Part shown: one piece after another, positions 44,836 to 54,441 of the stretch
How positions within the stretch are numbered: position 1 is the stretch's first letter
How the letters are laid out: the number at the start of each line of letters is the position of its first letter
Assembly (NCBI GenBank): GCA_944320195.1
Contig: CALUGP010000003.1
Span: 1-64,000, forward strand
DNA: 64,000 bases
Reading direction: 5' to 3'
From: an uncultured Prevotella sp.
GTDB lineage: Bacteria > Bacteroidota > Bacteroidia > Bacteroidales > Bacteroidaceae
The notes under the pieces: generated by a model
What the model was told of the DNA's origin: nothing
Databases searched by the model: none
What the model saw: only the letters and a program-made list of their open reading frames with translations
Position numbers and translations under genes: made by a program

Positions 44836-44965
44836 AAGCCCCCTCCCGACCTCCCCGAGGGGAGGAGCGTGGCCGTAAATCAAAGTTATACATATATGAA
44901 GAAGGTGAGAAACATCTGCAAAGCTATCCTTATTCCTCCCCTCACGGGGAGGCTGGGAGGGGCTT
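44836..44965. repeat. 130-bp GGGAGG-type element with terminal inverted repeats
   Basis: The left end AAGCCCCCTCCCGACCTCCC (from 44836) is the inverted complement, with few mismatches, of the right end (…GGCTGGGAGGGGCTT to 44965). Each end also contains a CCCC..GGGG hairpin. The element contains the start codon (44896) and first 23 codons of the fructan regulator. A 92-bp relative with the same ends lies at 60311-60402. Confidence 0.85.
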
Positions 44966-47667
44966 CGTGTTTGTTTCTCATTTTCTTTTTATCCCTCATC
45001 CTTTCCTGTTCCAACGGCAAGAAAACATATATAATAGGTGTTTCCCAGTGCAGCGAGGACAGTTGGCGCAAGAAGCTTAACGGCGAGCTGCGCGATGCCA
45101 CGTACCTTCACGACAACGTGAAGCTGCGCGTTGTCTCGGCCGACGATGACGACAAGAAGCAGACAGGGCAGATAAACGCCTTCATGGACGAGGGCGTCGA
45201 CTTGCTGATTGTTTCCCCGAACCAGATGAACACGGTGACTCCGGCCATCGACCGGGCTTATGATTGCGGCATACCCGTGGTGCTCTTCGACCGCAAGACG
45301 GACTCCGGCAAGTACACGGCGTTCGTCGGAGCGGACAATGAAAAGATAGGACGCACCATCGGGGAGTACATTGCCACGCGCCTTGGAGGCAAGGGAACGG
45401 TGGTAGAGATACGCGGACTTGAAGGCTCGTCGCCGGCCATAGAGAGGCATAACGGATTCGTGGCGGCCATCAGTAAGCATCCGGGCATACAGCTGTTGGC
45501 CAGCGAAAGCGGCAACTGGTTGCAGCAAAGCGGCGACTCGGTGGCTGCCAGGATGTTTGCCAATGGCATCGTGCCCGACTATGTTTTCGGGCAGAACGAC
45601 CGCATGGCGCACGGCGCATGGCAGGCGGCCAGGCGCCTGGGGCTGGAGAAAAGGATGCTTTTCGTAGGTATTGACGCGCTTCCCGGCAAGGGAGGAGGCA
45701 TCGAGCTGGTGCGCGACGGGGTGCTCGACGCGTCATACATTTACCCTACACGCGGCGACATCGTGATGCAGCAGGCCCTCAACATACTTGAAGGCCGCCC
45801 CTATGGCCGCGACTATTACATGAAGGCCGCCCTCGTAACGAAGGACAACGCGGAGACAATGCTGATGCAGGCGGAGGAGATGAGCCACATCAGCGGCCGT
45901 CTGGAGAAGCTCCACGGACGCGTTGACTTCTTTTTCACACAGTACAGTCACCAGAAGGTTTATTTCCTTCTGTGCATAATCATACTTTTGCTTGTGATTC
46001 TTGCGTTCGCCGCTTTCTACCGCATGGTTATGGTAAGGCGGCGCATGGAGCGCGAGGCTGCGGAGGCGAAGATGGCCTTTTTCACCGACATGAGCCATGA
46101 CCTGCGCACTCCGCTGACGCTGATTGCAGACCCGGTGGAGCGTATCCTTGACGACGAGAACCTTACCGGGCGGCAGAAACATATGCTCGGCATCGTCAGG
46201 CGCAACGCCGCGCTGCTGCTTAAGCTTGTCGGCGAGATACTTGATTTGCGCAAGATACAGGGCGGCAAGATGGATTTGACGGTGACGGAGTTCAACCTCG
46301 CCGACGCAGTAAGGCTGTGGGTGGACGACTTCAAGCCGCTGGCCGCGTCGTATGAGGTGACAATCGTGCAGAAGGCCGACGGCGACCTGACCGTCAAGGC
46401 CGATTATTATAAGGTGGAGCGCATCTGCTACAACCTCATAAGCAACGCCTTGAAGTACAACCGCAAGGGCGGAACGGTGACGGTGGAGGCCGTCCGCCGG
46501 GGCGGCAACGTGGAAATAACGGTGGCCGACACGGGCGTGGGCATACCCAAGGATGTGGTAAGCCGCGTGTTCGACAAGTTCTACCGCGTGCGCGGCGGAG
46601 GCTCGGGCACGGGCGTGGGGCTGGCCGTTGTCAAGGCGTTCGCTGAGCTTCACGGCGGCCGTGTGTCGGTGAAGAGCGTCGAGGGCGAAGGCTCGGAGTT
46701 CAAGGTTGTGCTGCCGCTTATGGCAAAGAAACCAAACACCCACCCCAACCCTCCCGAAGGGAGGGAGTCTGAAATGCCTTCAAGGGAATGGTTAAATGAC
46801 GTTGAACATAAATCAGTATATACGGAGCAAGGCATGTCAAGCCCCCTCCCTTCGGGAGGGTTGAGGTGGGTGTCGGGTGCCGATGGTGTGGTGTCAGAGC
46901 CTGACGGGGCTGCGGTGGCCCGTCCCCTCATCCTCGTCGTCGACGACAACGTTGATGTGCGCGAGTACGTTGCGCATCTGCTTGGCGGCGAATATGACGT
47001 GCGCCAGGCAGCCGACGGCAAGGAAGGACTTGGCATGGCGCTGAAAACCGTGCCCGACCTCATAGTGTGCGACGTGATGATGCCCGTCATGGACGGCCTC
47101 GAGATGTGCCGCCGCGTCAAGGCGGAGACGGCTACCAGCCATGTGCCCGTAATACTGCTGACATCCAACGCGCAGGAAAACCAGCGCGCCGAGGGCTACG
47201 ACTGCGGCGCCGACGCTTACATAACAAAGCCCTTCTCGAGCAAGGTGCTGCTCTCGCGCGTGCGCAACCTGCTGGAGAACCGCAAGCGGCTGAAATATGT
47301 CTACGCCTCGGGCGCGGACGACGAGACCAAGGACGCTGCCGACCCAGACAGCCGCTTCATGGCCGACTTCGGCCAGGTGGTGCGCGAGCGCATGTCAGAC
47401 TCCAGCCTGAGTGTCGAGACAATAAGCTCCGCCTTGGGGCTTAGCCGCGTGCAGATGTACCGCAAGGTGAAGCAGCTTACAGGCCAGTCGCCAGTCGAGA
47501 TAATACGCGTCACCCGCCTGAAGAAGGCCGAGCGCCTGTTGAAAACCACCAAGATGACAGTCTCCGAGATATCTTACGACGTTGGTTTTTCGTCTCCTTC
47601 CTACTTCTCAAAGTGCTTCAAGGACTACTTCGGAGTGCAGCCGGGCGAGGTGAGGGAGAACTCGTGA
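44896..47667 (+). CDS. Hybrid two-component regulator of the fructan locus
   Basis: This 923-residue inner-membrane protein combines sensor kinase and response regulator. A signal-like N-terminus (to about 40) precedes a periplasmic sugar-binding domain of the LacI/ribose-binding type (about 44-325), then a membrane segment (about 355-376). HisKA follows with His401 (MSHDLRTPLTL), then the ATPase (NLISNALKYN, DTGVGIP, GTGVGLAVVK), a receiver with Asp726 (VCDVMMPVMDG) and an AraC-type domain (840-920). Architecture and context match the Bacteroides fructose sensor BT1754. Two GGGAGG-type elements alter the gene: one provides the start codon and residues 1-23, the other adds 46 codons (about 614-659) between kinase and receiver. 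ATG 44896 is used. Confidence 0.94.
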   Translation: MKKVRNICKAILIPPLTGRLGGASCLFLIFFLSLILSCSNGKKTYIIGVSQCSEDSWRKKLNGELRDATYLHDNVKLRVVSADDDDKKQTGQINAFMDEGVDLLIVSPNQMNTVTPAIDRAYDCGIPVVLFDRKTDSGKYTAFVGADNEKIGRTIGEYIATRLGGKGTVVEIRGLEGSSPAIERHNGFVAAISKHPGIQLLASESGNWLQQSGDSVAARMFANGIVPDYVFGQNDRMAHGAWQAARRLGLEKRMLFVGIDALPGKGGGIELVRDGVLDASYIYPTRGDIVMQQALNILEGRPYGRDYYMKAALVTKDNAETMLMQAEEMSHISGRLEKLHGRVDFFFTQYSHQKVYFLLCIIILLLVILAFAAFYRMVMVRRRMEREAAEAKMAFFTDMSHDLRTPLTLIADPVERILDDENLTGRQKHMLGIVRRNAALLLKLVGEILDLRKIQGGKMDLTVTEFNLADAVRLWVDDFKPLAASYEVTIVQKADGDLTVKADYYKVERICYNLISNALKYNRKGGTVTVEAVRRGGNVEITVADTGVGIPKDVVSRVFDKFYRVRGGGSGTGVGLAVVKAFAELHGGRVSVKSVEGEGSEFKVVLPLMAKKPNTHPNPPEGRESEMPSREWLNDVEHKSVYTEQGMSSPLPSGGLRWVSGADGVVSEPDGAAVARPLILVVDDNVDVREYVAHLLGGEYDVRQAADGKEGLGMALKTVPDLIVCDVMMPVMDGLEMCRRVKAETATSHVPVILLTSNAQENQRAEGYDCGADAYITKPFSSKVLLSRVRNLLENRKRLKYVYASGADDETKDAADPDSRFMADFGQVVRERMSDSSLSVETISSALGLSRVQMYRKVKQLTGQSPVEIIRVTRLKKAERLLKTTKMTVSEISYDVGFSSPSYFSKCFKDYFGVQPGEVRENS
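46736..46873. repeat. 138-bp GGGAGG-type element inserted in frame
   Basis: The left end ACACCCACCCCAACCCTCCC and its hairpin partner GGGAGGG are mirrored at the right end by CCCTCCCTTCGGGAGGG with the tail TTGAGGTGGGTGT. The length is 138 bp, divisible by three, so the reading frame of the host gene is kept. Confidence 0.9.
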
Positions 47668-47784
47668 AGCACCGTTGACAAACCGATGTTTTGCGAAAAG
47701 CTGTTCATTCGCAGTTGTTTGGGTGGGCATATGTTTTTTATTGGCTATAGATTGATGTCGTTAGCCCAATATACCCTATTATAA
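47668..47784. other. Short gap before the palindrome, nothing recognised
   Basis: This is unique, AT-rich sequence directly after the regulator stop codon. No terminator hairpin is obvious before the palindromic element at 47785, which may itself serve as one. Confidence 0.4.
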
Positions 47785-47919
47785 ATCCAGGCGGTCGGTA
47801 ACCGTCATTCCGCGCTCCGACGCGGAATCCAGTGAATATAATAGGCTTTATTGGGCATCCTTGATGTTTTATGGATTCCGCGTCGGAGCGCGGAATGACG
47901 GTTACCGACCGCCTGGATT
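47785..47919. repeat. Palindromic element, near-perfect
   Basis: The left arm AATCCAGGCGGTCGGTAACC and onward to 47831 pairs with the right arm 47872-47919 around a 40-bp loop. Each arm contains the internal hairpin ATTCCGCG…CGCGGAAT. It is the cleanest short copy of the family seen at 2048 and 5490. Confidence 0.9.
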
Positions 47920-47980
47920 ATAGTAGACGGCTTGTTGTAGATACACAGAAAATCAATCCAAATAAACTGCGGATGAATCC

Positions 47981-48102
47981 GAAAGGCCACCTTTTAGCGG
48001 CTAAAAGGTGGCCTTTCGCCGTGTAAAAGACCGTCTTTTGCAGGCCGAAAGACGGCCTTTTGCAAACCGCAACGTAATCTGCTGATTGTCAATGACATGC
48101 CG
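47981..48102 (-). repeat. 22-bp-period palindrome array with partner motif, locus 9
   Basis: Units start at 47981, 48003, 48025 and 48047, exactly 22 bp apart. A partner motif (CTGCTGATTGTCAATGACAT) follows at 48076-48095, so the array is in minus orientation. It lies upstream of the susC promoter. Confidence 0.88.
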
Positions 48103-48163
48103 GTTGTCATGTGAGAGAGGCTTCGCCGCTGTGAAAAATCGTACAAAACGTATCAAATTTGTT

Positions 48164-48232
48164 GCATGAACGATTTTTTATAAGCTTTTGAACGATATTG
48201 TAATAAAGGTTTTCGGTAACGCGATAAATTTG
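48164..48232 (+). promoter_or_regulatory. Regulated promoter of the fructan susC
   Basis: The -7 box TAAATTTG is at 48225-48232, with no -33 TTTG at the normal spacing. Upstream are two TGAACGAT half-sites (48167 and 48189, 22 bp apart) within GCATGAACGATTTTTTATA. The same arrangement occurs before the second GH32 gene, with the same 61-bp distance from GCATGAACG to the -7 box. It is a likely binding site of the hybrid regulator. Confidence 0.75.
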
Positions 48233-48272
48233 CGGCAGTGAATTTATTTACTAACCGTTAAAACATAAAGTT

Positions 48273-51200
48273 ATGATGAAACACATTAAGAGAATGCTGC
48301 TCAGCGCAGCGTTCGTCGCTCTTGGTGTTACTGCTTTCGCCCAGCAGGCGGACGTGAGCGGCACCGTAAAAGACGAAGCGGGCGAAGCCATCATCGGCGC
48401 TTCGGTGACGGAGGAAGGCACGAAGAACGCCACCGTGACCGACTTTGACGGCAACTTCCGCCTGAAAACGGCTCAAGGAGCCAAGTTGAGAATCTCTTAC
48501 ATAGGCTACAAGACGGCCACGGTGACCGCCGGTCCGTCGCTCAACGTCGTCCTGACCGAGGACAACAACATCATGGAAGAGCTCGTCGTGACCGGCTACA
48601 CCACCCAGCGCAGGGCCGACCTGACCGGCTCCGTGGCTGTGATGGACATGGACGAGCCAATGAGCGCCTCAAATCCTAACATGCTCTCGTCCATGCAGGG
48701 CAAGCTTGCCGGAGTGACCATAGCCGACGACGCGGCCCCCGGCGGCGGCAGCTCCACCATCCGCGTGCGCGGCATGAGCACCGTCAACCCTAACAACTCG
48801 CCGCTATACATCATCGACGGCGTGGCCACAACTGAGAATCTCAACTCTCTCAACCCGGCTGACATAGAGTCGATACAGGTGCTGAAAGACGCCTCGTCGG
48901 CCTCAATCTACGGTTCGCGAGCCGCCAACGGAGTGATAATCATCACCACGAAGCAAGGCAAGGGCGACAAGCTCTCTGTCAACGTGAACTACTCTCTCAG
49001 CCTCCAGACGGTGGCCAAGACCTACGACATGCTCAACGCCGAGCAGTGGGGACAGGCCTACTGGACCGCAGCGCACAACTCAAACGTCACAGCCTCCCAC
49101 CCCTTCTACGGCAACGGGGCGACCCCGCAGCTTGGAGAATGGCTCGACGCGGCCCACACGGTGAAGGCCGCCAACACCGACTGGCAGGACGAGGTGTACT
49201 CAACGGCATGGACGCATAACCTCTCGGCAAGCGTATCCAACAGCGGCGAGAAAGGCACTGTGATGTTCTCGCTCAATTATGTCAACCAGGACGGCCTTGT
49301 CGACAACACATTCTATCGCCGCTATTCGGCCCGTGTTAACTCTACGTACAACATAGGCAAATACGTCAAGATAGGCGAGAACCTCATGGTTGCCAACTGG
49401 CAGGACCGCGGATTCACCACCAACGCCGACCGCGGCGTGCCCGCAATGGCCATCTTCCAGCATCCAGCCATACCGGTATATGACATCAACGGCAACTTCG
49501 CCAACCCGATGTACCTCAGCAACTCAGACTTCGCCAACCCCGTGCAGACCGTCTACAACGGCCGCGACAACAACAACGACAGCTGGCGGATATTCGGCAA
49601 CGGCTTCATCGAGGTGTATCCTGTAAAGGGACTCACCCTCAAGAGCAACATCGGTATCGAGCATGTGCAGTATTTTAACAAGAACCTCAACCGCAAGGTG
49701 AACTCTTCAGACCGCAACAGCGTCAACCGTGCATACGGACAGGGAGACACCTGGACATGGACAAACACCGCCAACTACAACCTTGACATAGACAACCACC
49801 ACCTCAATGTGCTTGCAGGTGTTGAGGCTATAAAGTACACCTTCCAGGACCTTTCCGCCCAACGCTACGACTATGCGTTTGAAGACGAGGGCTTCATGCA
49901 GATTGGCGCCGGCACCGGCGACCAGACCAACGGCGGCGGAAAGAACCAGTGGGCGCTCTTCTCGCTCTTCGCCAAGGCCGACTATAACTACGCCGACCGC
50001 TATCTCCTCTCGGCAACAATACGCCGCGACCAGACATCACGCCTCTGGAAAGGCCAGAACTCGGGCGTGTTCCCAGCCTTCTCGGCAGCATGGAGACTGT
50101 CAGAGGAAAAGTTCTTCCCCAAGAACAACATCGTAAACGACGTGAAGATACGCTTCGGATGGGGACAGAACGGCAACGCCGCCATTGACAACTTCTACGC
50201 CGGATACACCTCTTACGCCTACACGTCGGGCAACGGCGCATATGACATCATGGGCACAAACAACTCCGTCGTAGGAGGAGTCATCGTCTCGGCGTCGGGC
50301 AACAAGAACCTGAAGTGGGAGACAACGACACAGACCAACATAGGTCTCGACCTGCGCATGTTCAACAGCTCGTTCGGACTTTCTCTCGACTACTTCATCA
50401 AGAACACCAAAGACATGCTCACGCAGCCGCCCGTGCTTGCCGTGGCTGGCGAGAATGCGGTGGTTTACCGCAATACCGGCAGCATGAAAAACCACGGTTT
50501 CGAGCTCATGGCCGACTATCACAGCCCCCGGTACGGAGACTTCTCCTGGGACGGATCGTTCAACTTCTCGCTCTACCGCAACGAGGTTGAGAAGCTCAAC
50601 GACTATGTAAGTTTCATAAGTGCGGGCGACTGGCGCATCATGGAAGGCCAGCCCATGGGTGTCTACTACGGCTATGTGGCCGACGGACTGTTCCGCACCG
50701 AGGAGGAGGTCTACAACCATGCAGACCAGTCTGGCAAAGGTCTCGGCCGCATAAAGTACCGCGACCTTGACGGCAACGGTGTCATCGACGAGAACGACCG
50801 CTGCGTAATCGGCGACCCTAACCCCGACTTCTCCATCGGCCTTAACCTCAGCTTCAAGTACAAGCAGTTCACACTTAGCACGTTCTTCACCGGCGAATTC
50901 GGCTTCGACATTTACAATATAGTAAAGAAGCAGCTCGACTTCATGGGCACGGGTCTGCGCGACATCAACCACGGAGCAGGCATACTGAACGCATGGACAC
51001 CCGAGAATCCCAACTCGTCGATACCAGCTCTGGCCCTTACCGACGCCAACAACGAGATGCGAATGTCGTCTTATTTCGTAGAAGACGGTTCTTACTTCAA
51101 GATGAAATACATCAAGCTGCAGTATGATTTGCCGTCAAAACTGTCCAAGAAGTTCTGCCAAGGCCTCAGCATCTACGGCCAAGTGGAGAATGTCTTTACC

Positions 51201-51320
51201 ATAACGGGCTATTCAGGGCTCGACCCCGAGCTTCCTCTCAGCAGCTACGGAGCACGCGTCGACAACTCTCCTTATCCGCGTTCTCGCACGTTCTCCATCG
51301 GATTAAACCTTCAGTTCTAA
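48273..51320 (+). CDS. SusC-like TonB-dependent fructan transporter
   Basis: This 1015-residue outer-membrane channel has a signal peptide (about 1-24), a CarboxypepD_reg-like domain (about 27-100), the plug start MEELVVTGYTTQRRADLTGS and YGSRAANGVIIITTKQG, and a barrel ending IGLNLQF. It should import fructan fragments together with the SusD 25 bp downstream. It is the first gene of the regulated operon; the promoter and putative activator site lie at 48164-48232. Its 5' end is unrelated to the other two susC genes of the window. Substrate assignment rests on the adjacent GH32, permease and fructokinase genes. Confidence 0.95.
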   Translation: MMKHIKRMLLSAAFVALGVTAFAQQADVSGTVKDEAGEAIIGASVTEEGTKNATVTDFDGNFRLKTAQGAKLRISYIGYKTATVTAGPSLNVVLTEDNNIMEELVVTGYTTQRRADLTGSVAVMDMDEPMSASNPNMLSSMQGKLAGVTIADDAAPGGGSSTIRVRGMSTVNPNNSPLYIIDGVATTENLNSLNPADIESIQVLKDASSASIYGSRAANGVIIITTKQGKGDKLSVNVNYSLSLQTVAKTYDMLNAEQWGQAYWTAAHNSNVTASHPFYGNGATPQLGEWLDAAHTVKAANTDWQDEVYSTAWTHNLSASVSNSGEKGTVMFSLNYVNQDGLVDNTFYRRYSARVNSTYNIGKYVKIGENLMVANWQDRGFTTNADRGVPAMAIFQHPAIPVYDINGNFANPMYLSNSDFANPVQTVYNGRDNNNDSWRIFGNGFIEVYPVKGLTLKSNIGIEHVQYFNKNLNRKVNSSDRNSVNRAYGQGDTWTWTNTANYNLDIDNHHLNVLAGVEAIKYTFQDLSAQRYDYAFEDEGFMQIGAGTGDQTNGGGKNQWALFSLFAKADYNYADRYLLSATIRRDQTSRLWKGQNSGVFPAFSAAWRLSEEKFFPKNNIVNDVKIRFGWGQNGNAAIDNFYAGYTSYAYTSGNGAYDIMGTNNSVVGGVIVSASGNKNLKWETTTQTNIGLDLRMFNSSFGLSLDYFIKNTKDMLTQPPVLAVAGENAVVYRNTGSMKNHGFELMADYHSPRYGDFSWDGSFNFSLYRNEVEKLNDYVSFISAGDWRIMEGQPMGVYYGYVADGLFRTEEEVYNHADQSGKGLGRIKYRDLDGNGVIDENDRCVIGDPNPDFSIGLNLSFKYKQFTLSTFFTGEFGFDIYNIVKKQLDFMGTGLRDINHGAGILNAWTPENPNSSIPALALTDANNEMRMSSYFVEDGSYFKMKYIKLQYDLPSKLSKKFCQGLSIYGQVENVFTITGYSGLDPELPLSSYGARVDNSPYPRSRTFSIGLNLQF

Positions 51321-51345
51321 CAACGAAACAAACATATTCGGAATT

Positions 51346-53058
51346 ATGAAAACGTTAAAAAACAACATAGCAAAGGCCGCTTTTGGTCTGGCGGTGGTCG
51401 TTTCTCCGGCGTTCTTCACGTCATGCGACAACATGCTCGACCTCGCTCCGCAGGGCACATTCACCGACGCGCAGCTTGACTCTACGTCAATCGACGGCCT
51501 TCTCACGTCGGCTTACGCCGGCCTTGAGTGCCACTTCTTCGGCAACAACGAGTCATTCCAAGGCCCGATAACCAACTGGATCTTTGATGTCCGCTCTGAT
51601 GACGCCTACAAAGGAGGCGGAGCGTTGTCAATGGAGAGCAACATCCACGACCTGGAAGTTTCCAACCTGCGCAGCGACAACGTTTGTGTCCGCGACAAGT
51701 GGCGCAACAACTTCTATGCCATCAGCCGTGTTCACAAGGCGATGAGGGCGATTGAGGGCACCAGCGTGGAGAACAAGGAGTCGCTGCTTGCCGAGCTGAA
51801 GACCCTCCGCTCATACTTCTACTTCGACCTGATACGCGTGTTCAAGAACATCCCTTACTTCGACGAGACGGTTGACGACCCGAGTTCTGTGTCTCCGTAC
51901 CAGTACAGCCGCGATGAAATCTTCGGCTTCATAAAGAACGACTTGCGTGAGGCTTACGGCGCATTGCCCGCAAGCCAGCAGAACGCGGGCCGCTTCAACA
52001 AGTATGTTGCGGCTGCGATAATGGCCAAGGTGAGTGCCTTCACCGCTTCTGTAAACAACAACTCGGCCGACTGGAACGATGTAATAACATATTCAGACTA
52101 CGTAATCGGCAGCGGCAAATACGAGCTTTACCCCAACTTCCTGGACATGTCGAAGGTTGAGAATGACAACAAATACGAGTCGATTCTCGCCATCCAGTTC
52201 GCCGTTACGGCCGACAACGCGCATTACAATTATCCCAACATGCTGAATTGCACCATCAGCGAGGGCAACCTTTACGGCAACGGCGACGACTTTTTCCTGG
52301 GCAGCCAGAACCTGGTTAACGCCTTCCGCACCAACGAGGACGGCCTGCCTTACCTTACCGGCACGTCCGGCGACGTTGACAACAGCGTCAACGTGACTGG
52401 CGACTATCAGGGAAACGTGGATCCGCGCCTTGACTTTACCGTAGGCCGCATAGGCTTCCCGTTCCGCGGTCACACATACACGAGGAACTGGTGCCGCGCC
52501 TATGACATCTACGGCGAGTACTCGGGCAAGAAGGGGCAGCTTGCTCCCGAAGACCCGAACATCGTTGCGGGCATCGTGCCTTGGGGCGCGTCTGGCCTTA
52601 ATTTCTGCCTGATACGCTATGCCGACATTCTTCTTCTGAAGGCCGAGGCTCTCATTGAGACAAACCAGAACCTCGACGAGGCGCGCAACCTGATAAACCA
52701 AGTGCGCGAGAAGGCCAAGAGGAGCATTGACGGCTCATACTCTCCGGTAGACCTCGACCCGATGCGTGCGAACTATGTGGTGGAGCCTTATCCGGCCGAA
52801 GGCTGGACTCAGGACTACGCGCGGCGTGCGGTGCGCATGGAGCGCCGCCTCGAGCTGGCCATGGAAGGCAACCGCTGGTTCGACCTTGTGCGCTGGGGCA
52901 CGGTGGTCGACGTTGTGAACAATTACATGCAGAGCGAGTCAAGCCTGCGCACATATTATGAAGGTTCTTCGATAAACGCCGACGAGGTGTACTTCCCGAT
53001 ACCGCTCGAGGAGGTTGACAACGCCGCCAACGGAGCGTACGACGAGCCGCAGCAGTAA
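51346..53058 (+). CDS. SusD-like fructan-binding lipoprotein
   Basis: This 570-residue surface lipoprotein pairs with the SusC at 48273. The signal peptide ends in a lipobox (AFFTSC, Cys27), followed by DNMLDLAPQGTFTD, a common SusD start. SusD-type helices (ELKTLRSYFYFDLIRVF, ILLLKAEALIETNQNLDEARNLINQVR) and the C-terminal RMERRLELAMEGNRWFDLVRWG motif are present. It is expected to bind fructan and feed the channel. It is spaced 25 bp from susC and 27 bp from the next lipoprotein gene, so all three are cotranscribed. Confidence 0.95.
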   Translation: MKTLKNNIAKAAFGLAVVVSPAFFTSCDNMLDLAPQGTFTDAQLDSTSIDGLLTSAYAGLECHFFGNNESFQGPITNWIFDVRSDDAYKGGGALSMESNIHDLEVSNLRSDNVCVRDKWRNNFYAISRVHKAMRAIEGTSVENKESLLAELKTLRSYFYFDLIRVFKNIPYFDETVDDPSSVSPYQYSRDEIFGFIKNDLREAYGALPASQQNAGRFNKYVAAAIMAKVSAFTASVNNNSADWNDVITYSDYVIGSGKYELYPNFLDMSKVENDNKYESILAIQFAVTADNAHYNYPNMLNCTISEGNLYGNGDDFFLGSQNLVNAFRTNEDGLPYLTGTSGDVDNSVNVTGDYQGNVDPRLDFTVGRIGFPFRGHTYTRNWCRAYDIYGEYSGKKGQLAPEDPNIVAGIVPWGASGLNFCLIRYADILLLKAEALIETNQNLDEARNLINQVREKAKRSIDGSYSPVDLDPMRANYVVEPYPAEGWTQDYARRAVRMERRLELAMEGNRWFDLVRWGTVVDVVNNYMQSESSLRTYYEGSSINADEVYFPIPLEEVDNAANGAYDEPQQ

Positions 53059-53085
53059 TACCATAACATTAAAAACAAGACGACA

Positions 53086-54270
53086 ATGAAACGAAACATC
53101 ATAAAGACAATGGCCGTGGCACTGGCTGGTTTGTCGCTCGCAGCCTGCTCCGACGTGGACATTCAGCAGGTGGCCACAACTCCGAAGGTTGAGGATCTTG
53201 CAATGACGCAGGAGGGACGCAACGTCACCCTGACGTGGACTCTGCCCCAGGCCGACGGCCTGCTGGGCGTAAGGGTCGACAAGAACGGCGCGATGCAGGC
53301 TGAGCTTGACGCTCCGGCAAGCTCTTACCTGGCGCGCCATATAGAGAAAAACATGGACGTGTTCTTCACCGTTAAGGCGCGTTACGCCGACGGTCGCATG
53401 TCTGAAGGCTCTACGGTGAAGGCTCGTTACGACGCCGACTTCGCCCCGGCGGCCATGCTTCTGCCGCAGGCCGATGAGGCCACGCTCGACGACGACGAGC
53501 TGGCCGCCCTCGAGTGGTTCCGCGAGAACTACGGCGACGGCAAGGTGCTTACGCCTGCCGAGATGGCGGCCGGCGACATTACGCCCGACAAGTATGGCGA
53601 GATATGGATACAGGTTGACCGTGTGGGCATCGCCCAGGGCTGGCAGAACCTGCCCTCGGAGCTTGTGCAGCCCGACGTCATAGCAGCCCTCACCGAGTAT
53701 GTGAAGAACGGAGGCAACCTGCTCCTTACCAAACACGCAACCCAACTGGTGGCGGCCATCGGCCGCGTGTCTGAAAACCGCGCGCCAAACCTCTTCGGTT
53801 CGGGCGAGGGTGGTGTCGGCACTGACATCTGGACGCTCAATCCCGTGATAGGAAGCGGCCAGAGCGAGCCTTACGACCACAAGAGCCATGCCATCTACGC
53901 CGGGCTTGAGCTGCTGCCAACGTCGGTCACAGGCTATCCCGACGGATACGGAATGGAAGGCCCTGGCATGCGCGAAGACCACAACTGCATGTGGGACTTG
54001 AACGTCACAGCCCTCGAAATATCCAACACTCCCAACGTTGTCAAGGGATTCGAGACGGCCGCCAACTGCTCGGTGCTGGCCACATGGGCGCACGTTGCCG
54101 ACTATTGCTGCGCCGGAATAGTCGACTTCAATCCCGACGGCGACTACCTGGGACGCATCGTTGCCATAGGACTCAACTCATATGAGTGGAACCAGAACGA
54201 CCGCGTGAACGACTATCAGGGCAACATTGAAAAGATGACAGCCAACTGCCTTGAGTACCTGAAACAGTGA
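53086..54270 (+). CDS. DUF4960 surface glycan-binding lipoprotein
   Basis: This 394-residue lipoprotein has a signal peptide ending LSLAAC (Cys21), followed by SDVDIQQ. Residues about 35-115 look like a fibronectin-III-like sandwich (VEDLAMTQEGRNVTLTWTLP). The rest (about 120-390) matches the DUF4960 type seen in the corresponding gene of the Bacteroides fructan locus (BT1761), with TEYVKNGGNLLLTKHATQLVAAIGR inside. It probably binds fructan at the cell surface without cutting it. It is the third gene of the susC operon; a 22-bp-period array follows before the GH32 gene. Confidence 0.82.
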   Translation: MKRNIIKTMAVALAGLSLAACSDVDIQQVATTPKVEDLAMTQEGRNVTLTWTLPQADGLLGVRVDKNGAMQAELDAPASSYLARHIEKNMDVFFTVKARYADGRMSEGSTVKARYDADFAPAAMLLPQADEATLDDDELAALEWFRENYGDGKVLTPAEMAAGDITPDKYGEIWIQVDRVGIAQGWQNLPSELVQPDVIAALTEYVKNGGNLLLTKHATQLVAAIGRVSENRAPNLFGSGEGGVGTDIWTLNPVIGSGQSEPYDHKSHAIYAGLELLPTSVTGYPDGYGMEGPGMREDHNCMWDLNVTALEISNTPNVVKGFETAANCSVLATWAHVADYCCAGIVDFNPDGDYLGRIVAIGLNSYEWNQNDRVNDYQGNIEKMTANCLEYLKQ

Positions 54271-54292
54271 CGCCGCTGTCCGCCGGTTTTGC

Positions 54293-54400
54293 AAAAGACG
54301 GTCTTTTGCCTTGCGAAAGGCCGTCTTTTACAACCTGAAAGACGGCCTTTTGCAGCCTGAAAGGGCATGTATTGGTAACTGCCTGGCTGCAAGGCACTTA
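54293..54400. repeat. 22-bp-period palindrome array, locus 10
   Basis: Units start at 54293, 54315, 54337 and 54359, exactly 22 bp apart; the last is degenerate. A possible partner motif (GTAACTGCCTGGCTGCAAGG) lies at 54375-54394. The array stands between the surface lipoprotein and the first GH32 gene. Confidence 0.85.
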
Positions 54401-54441
54401 CAAACAGCATCCAAAATAACCTGAAACAACCCCGGATTATT

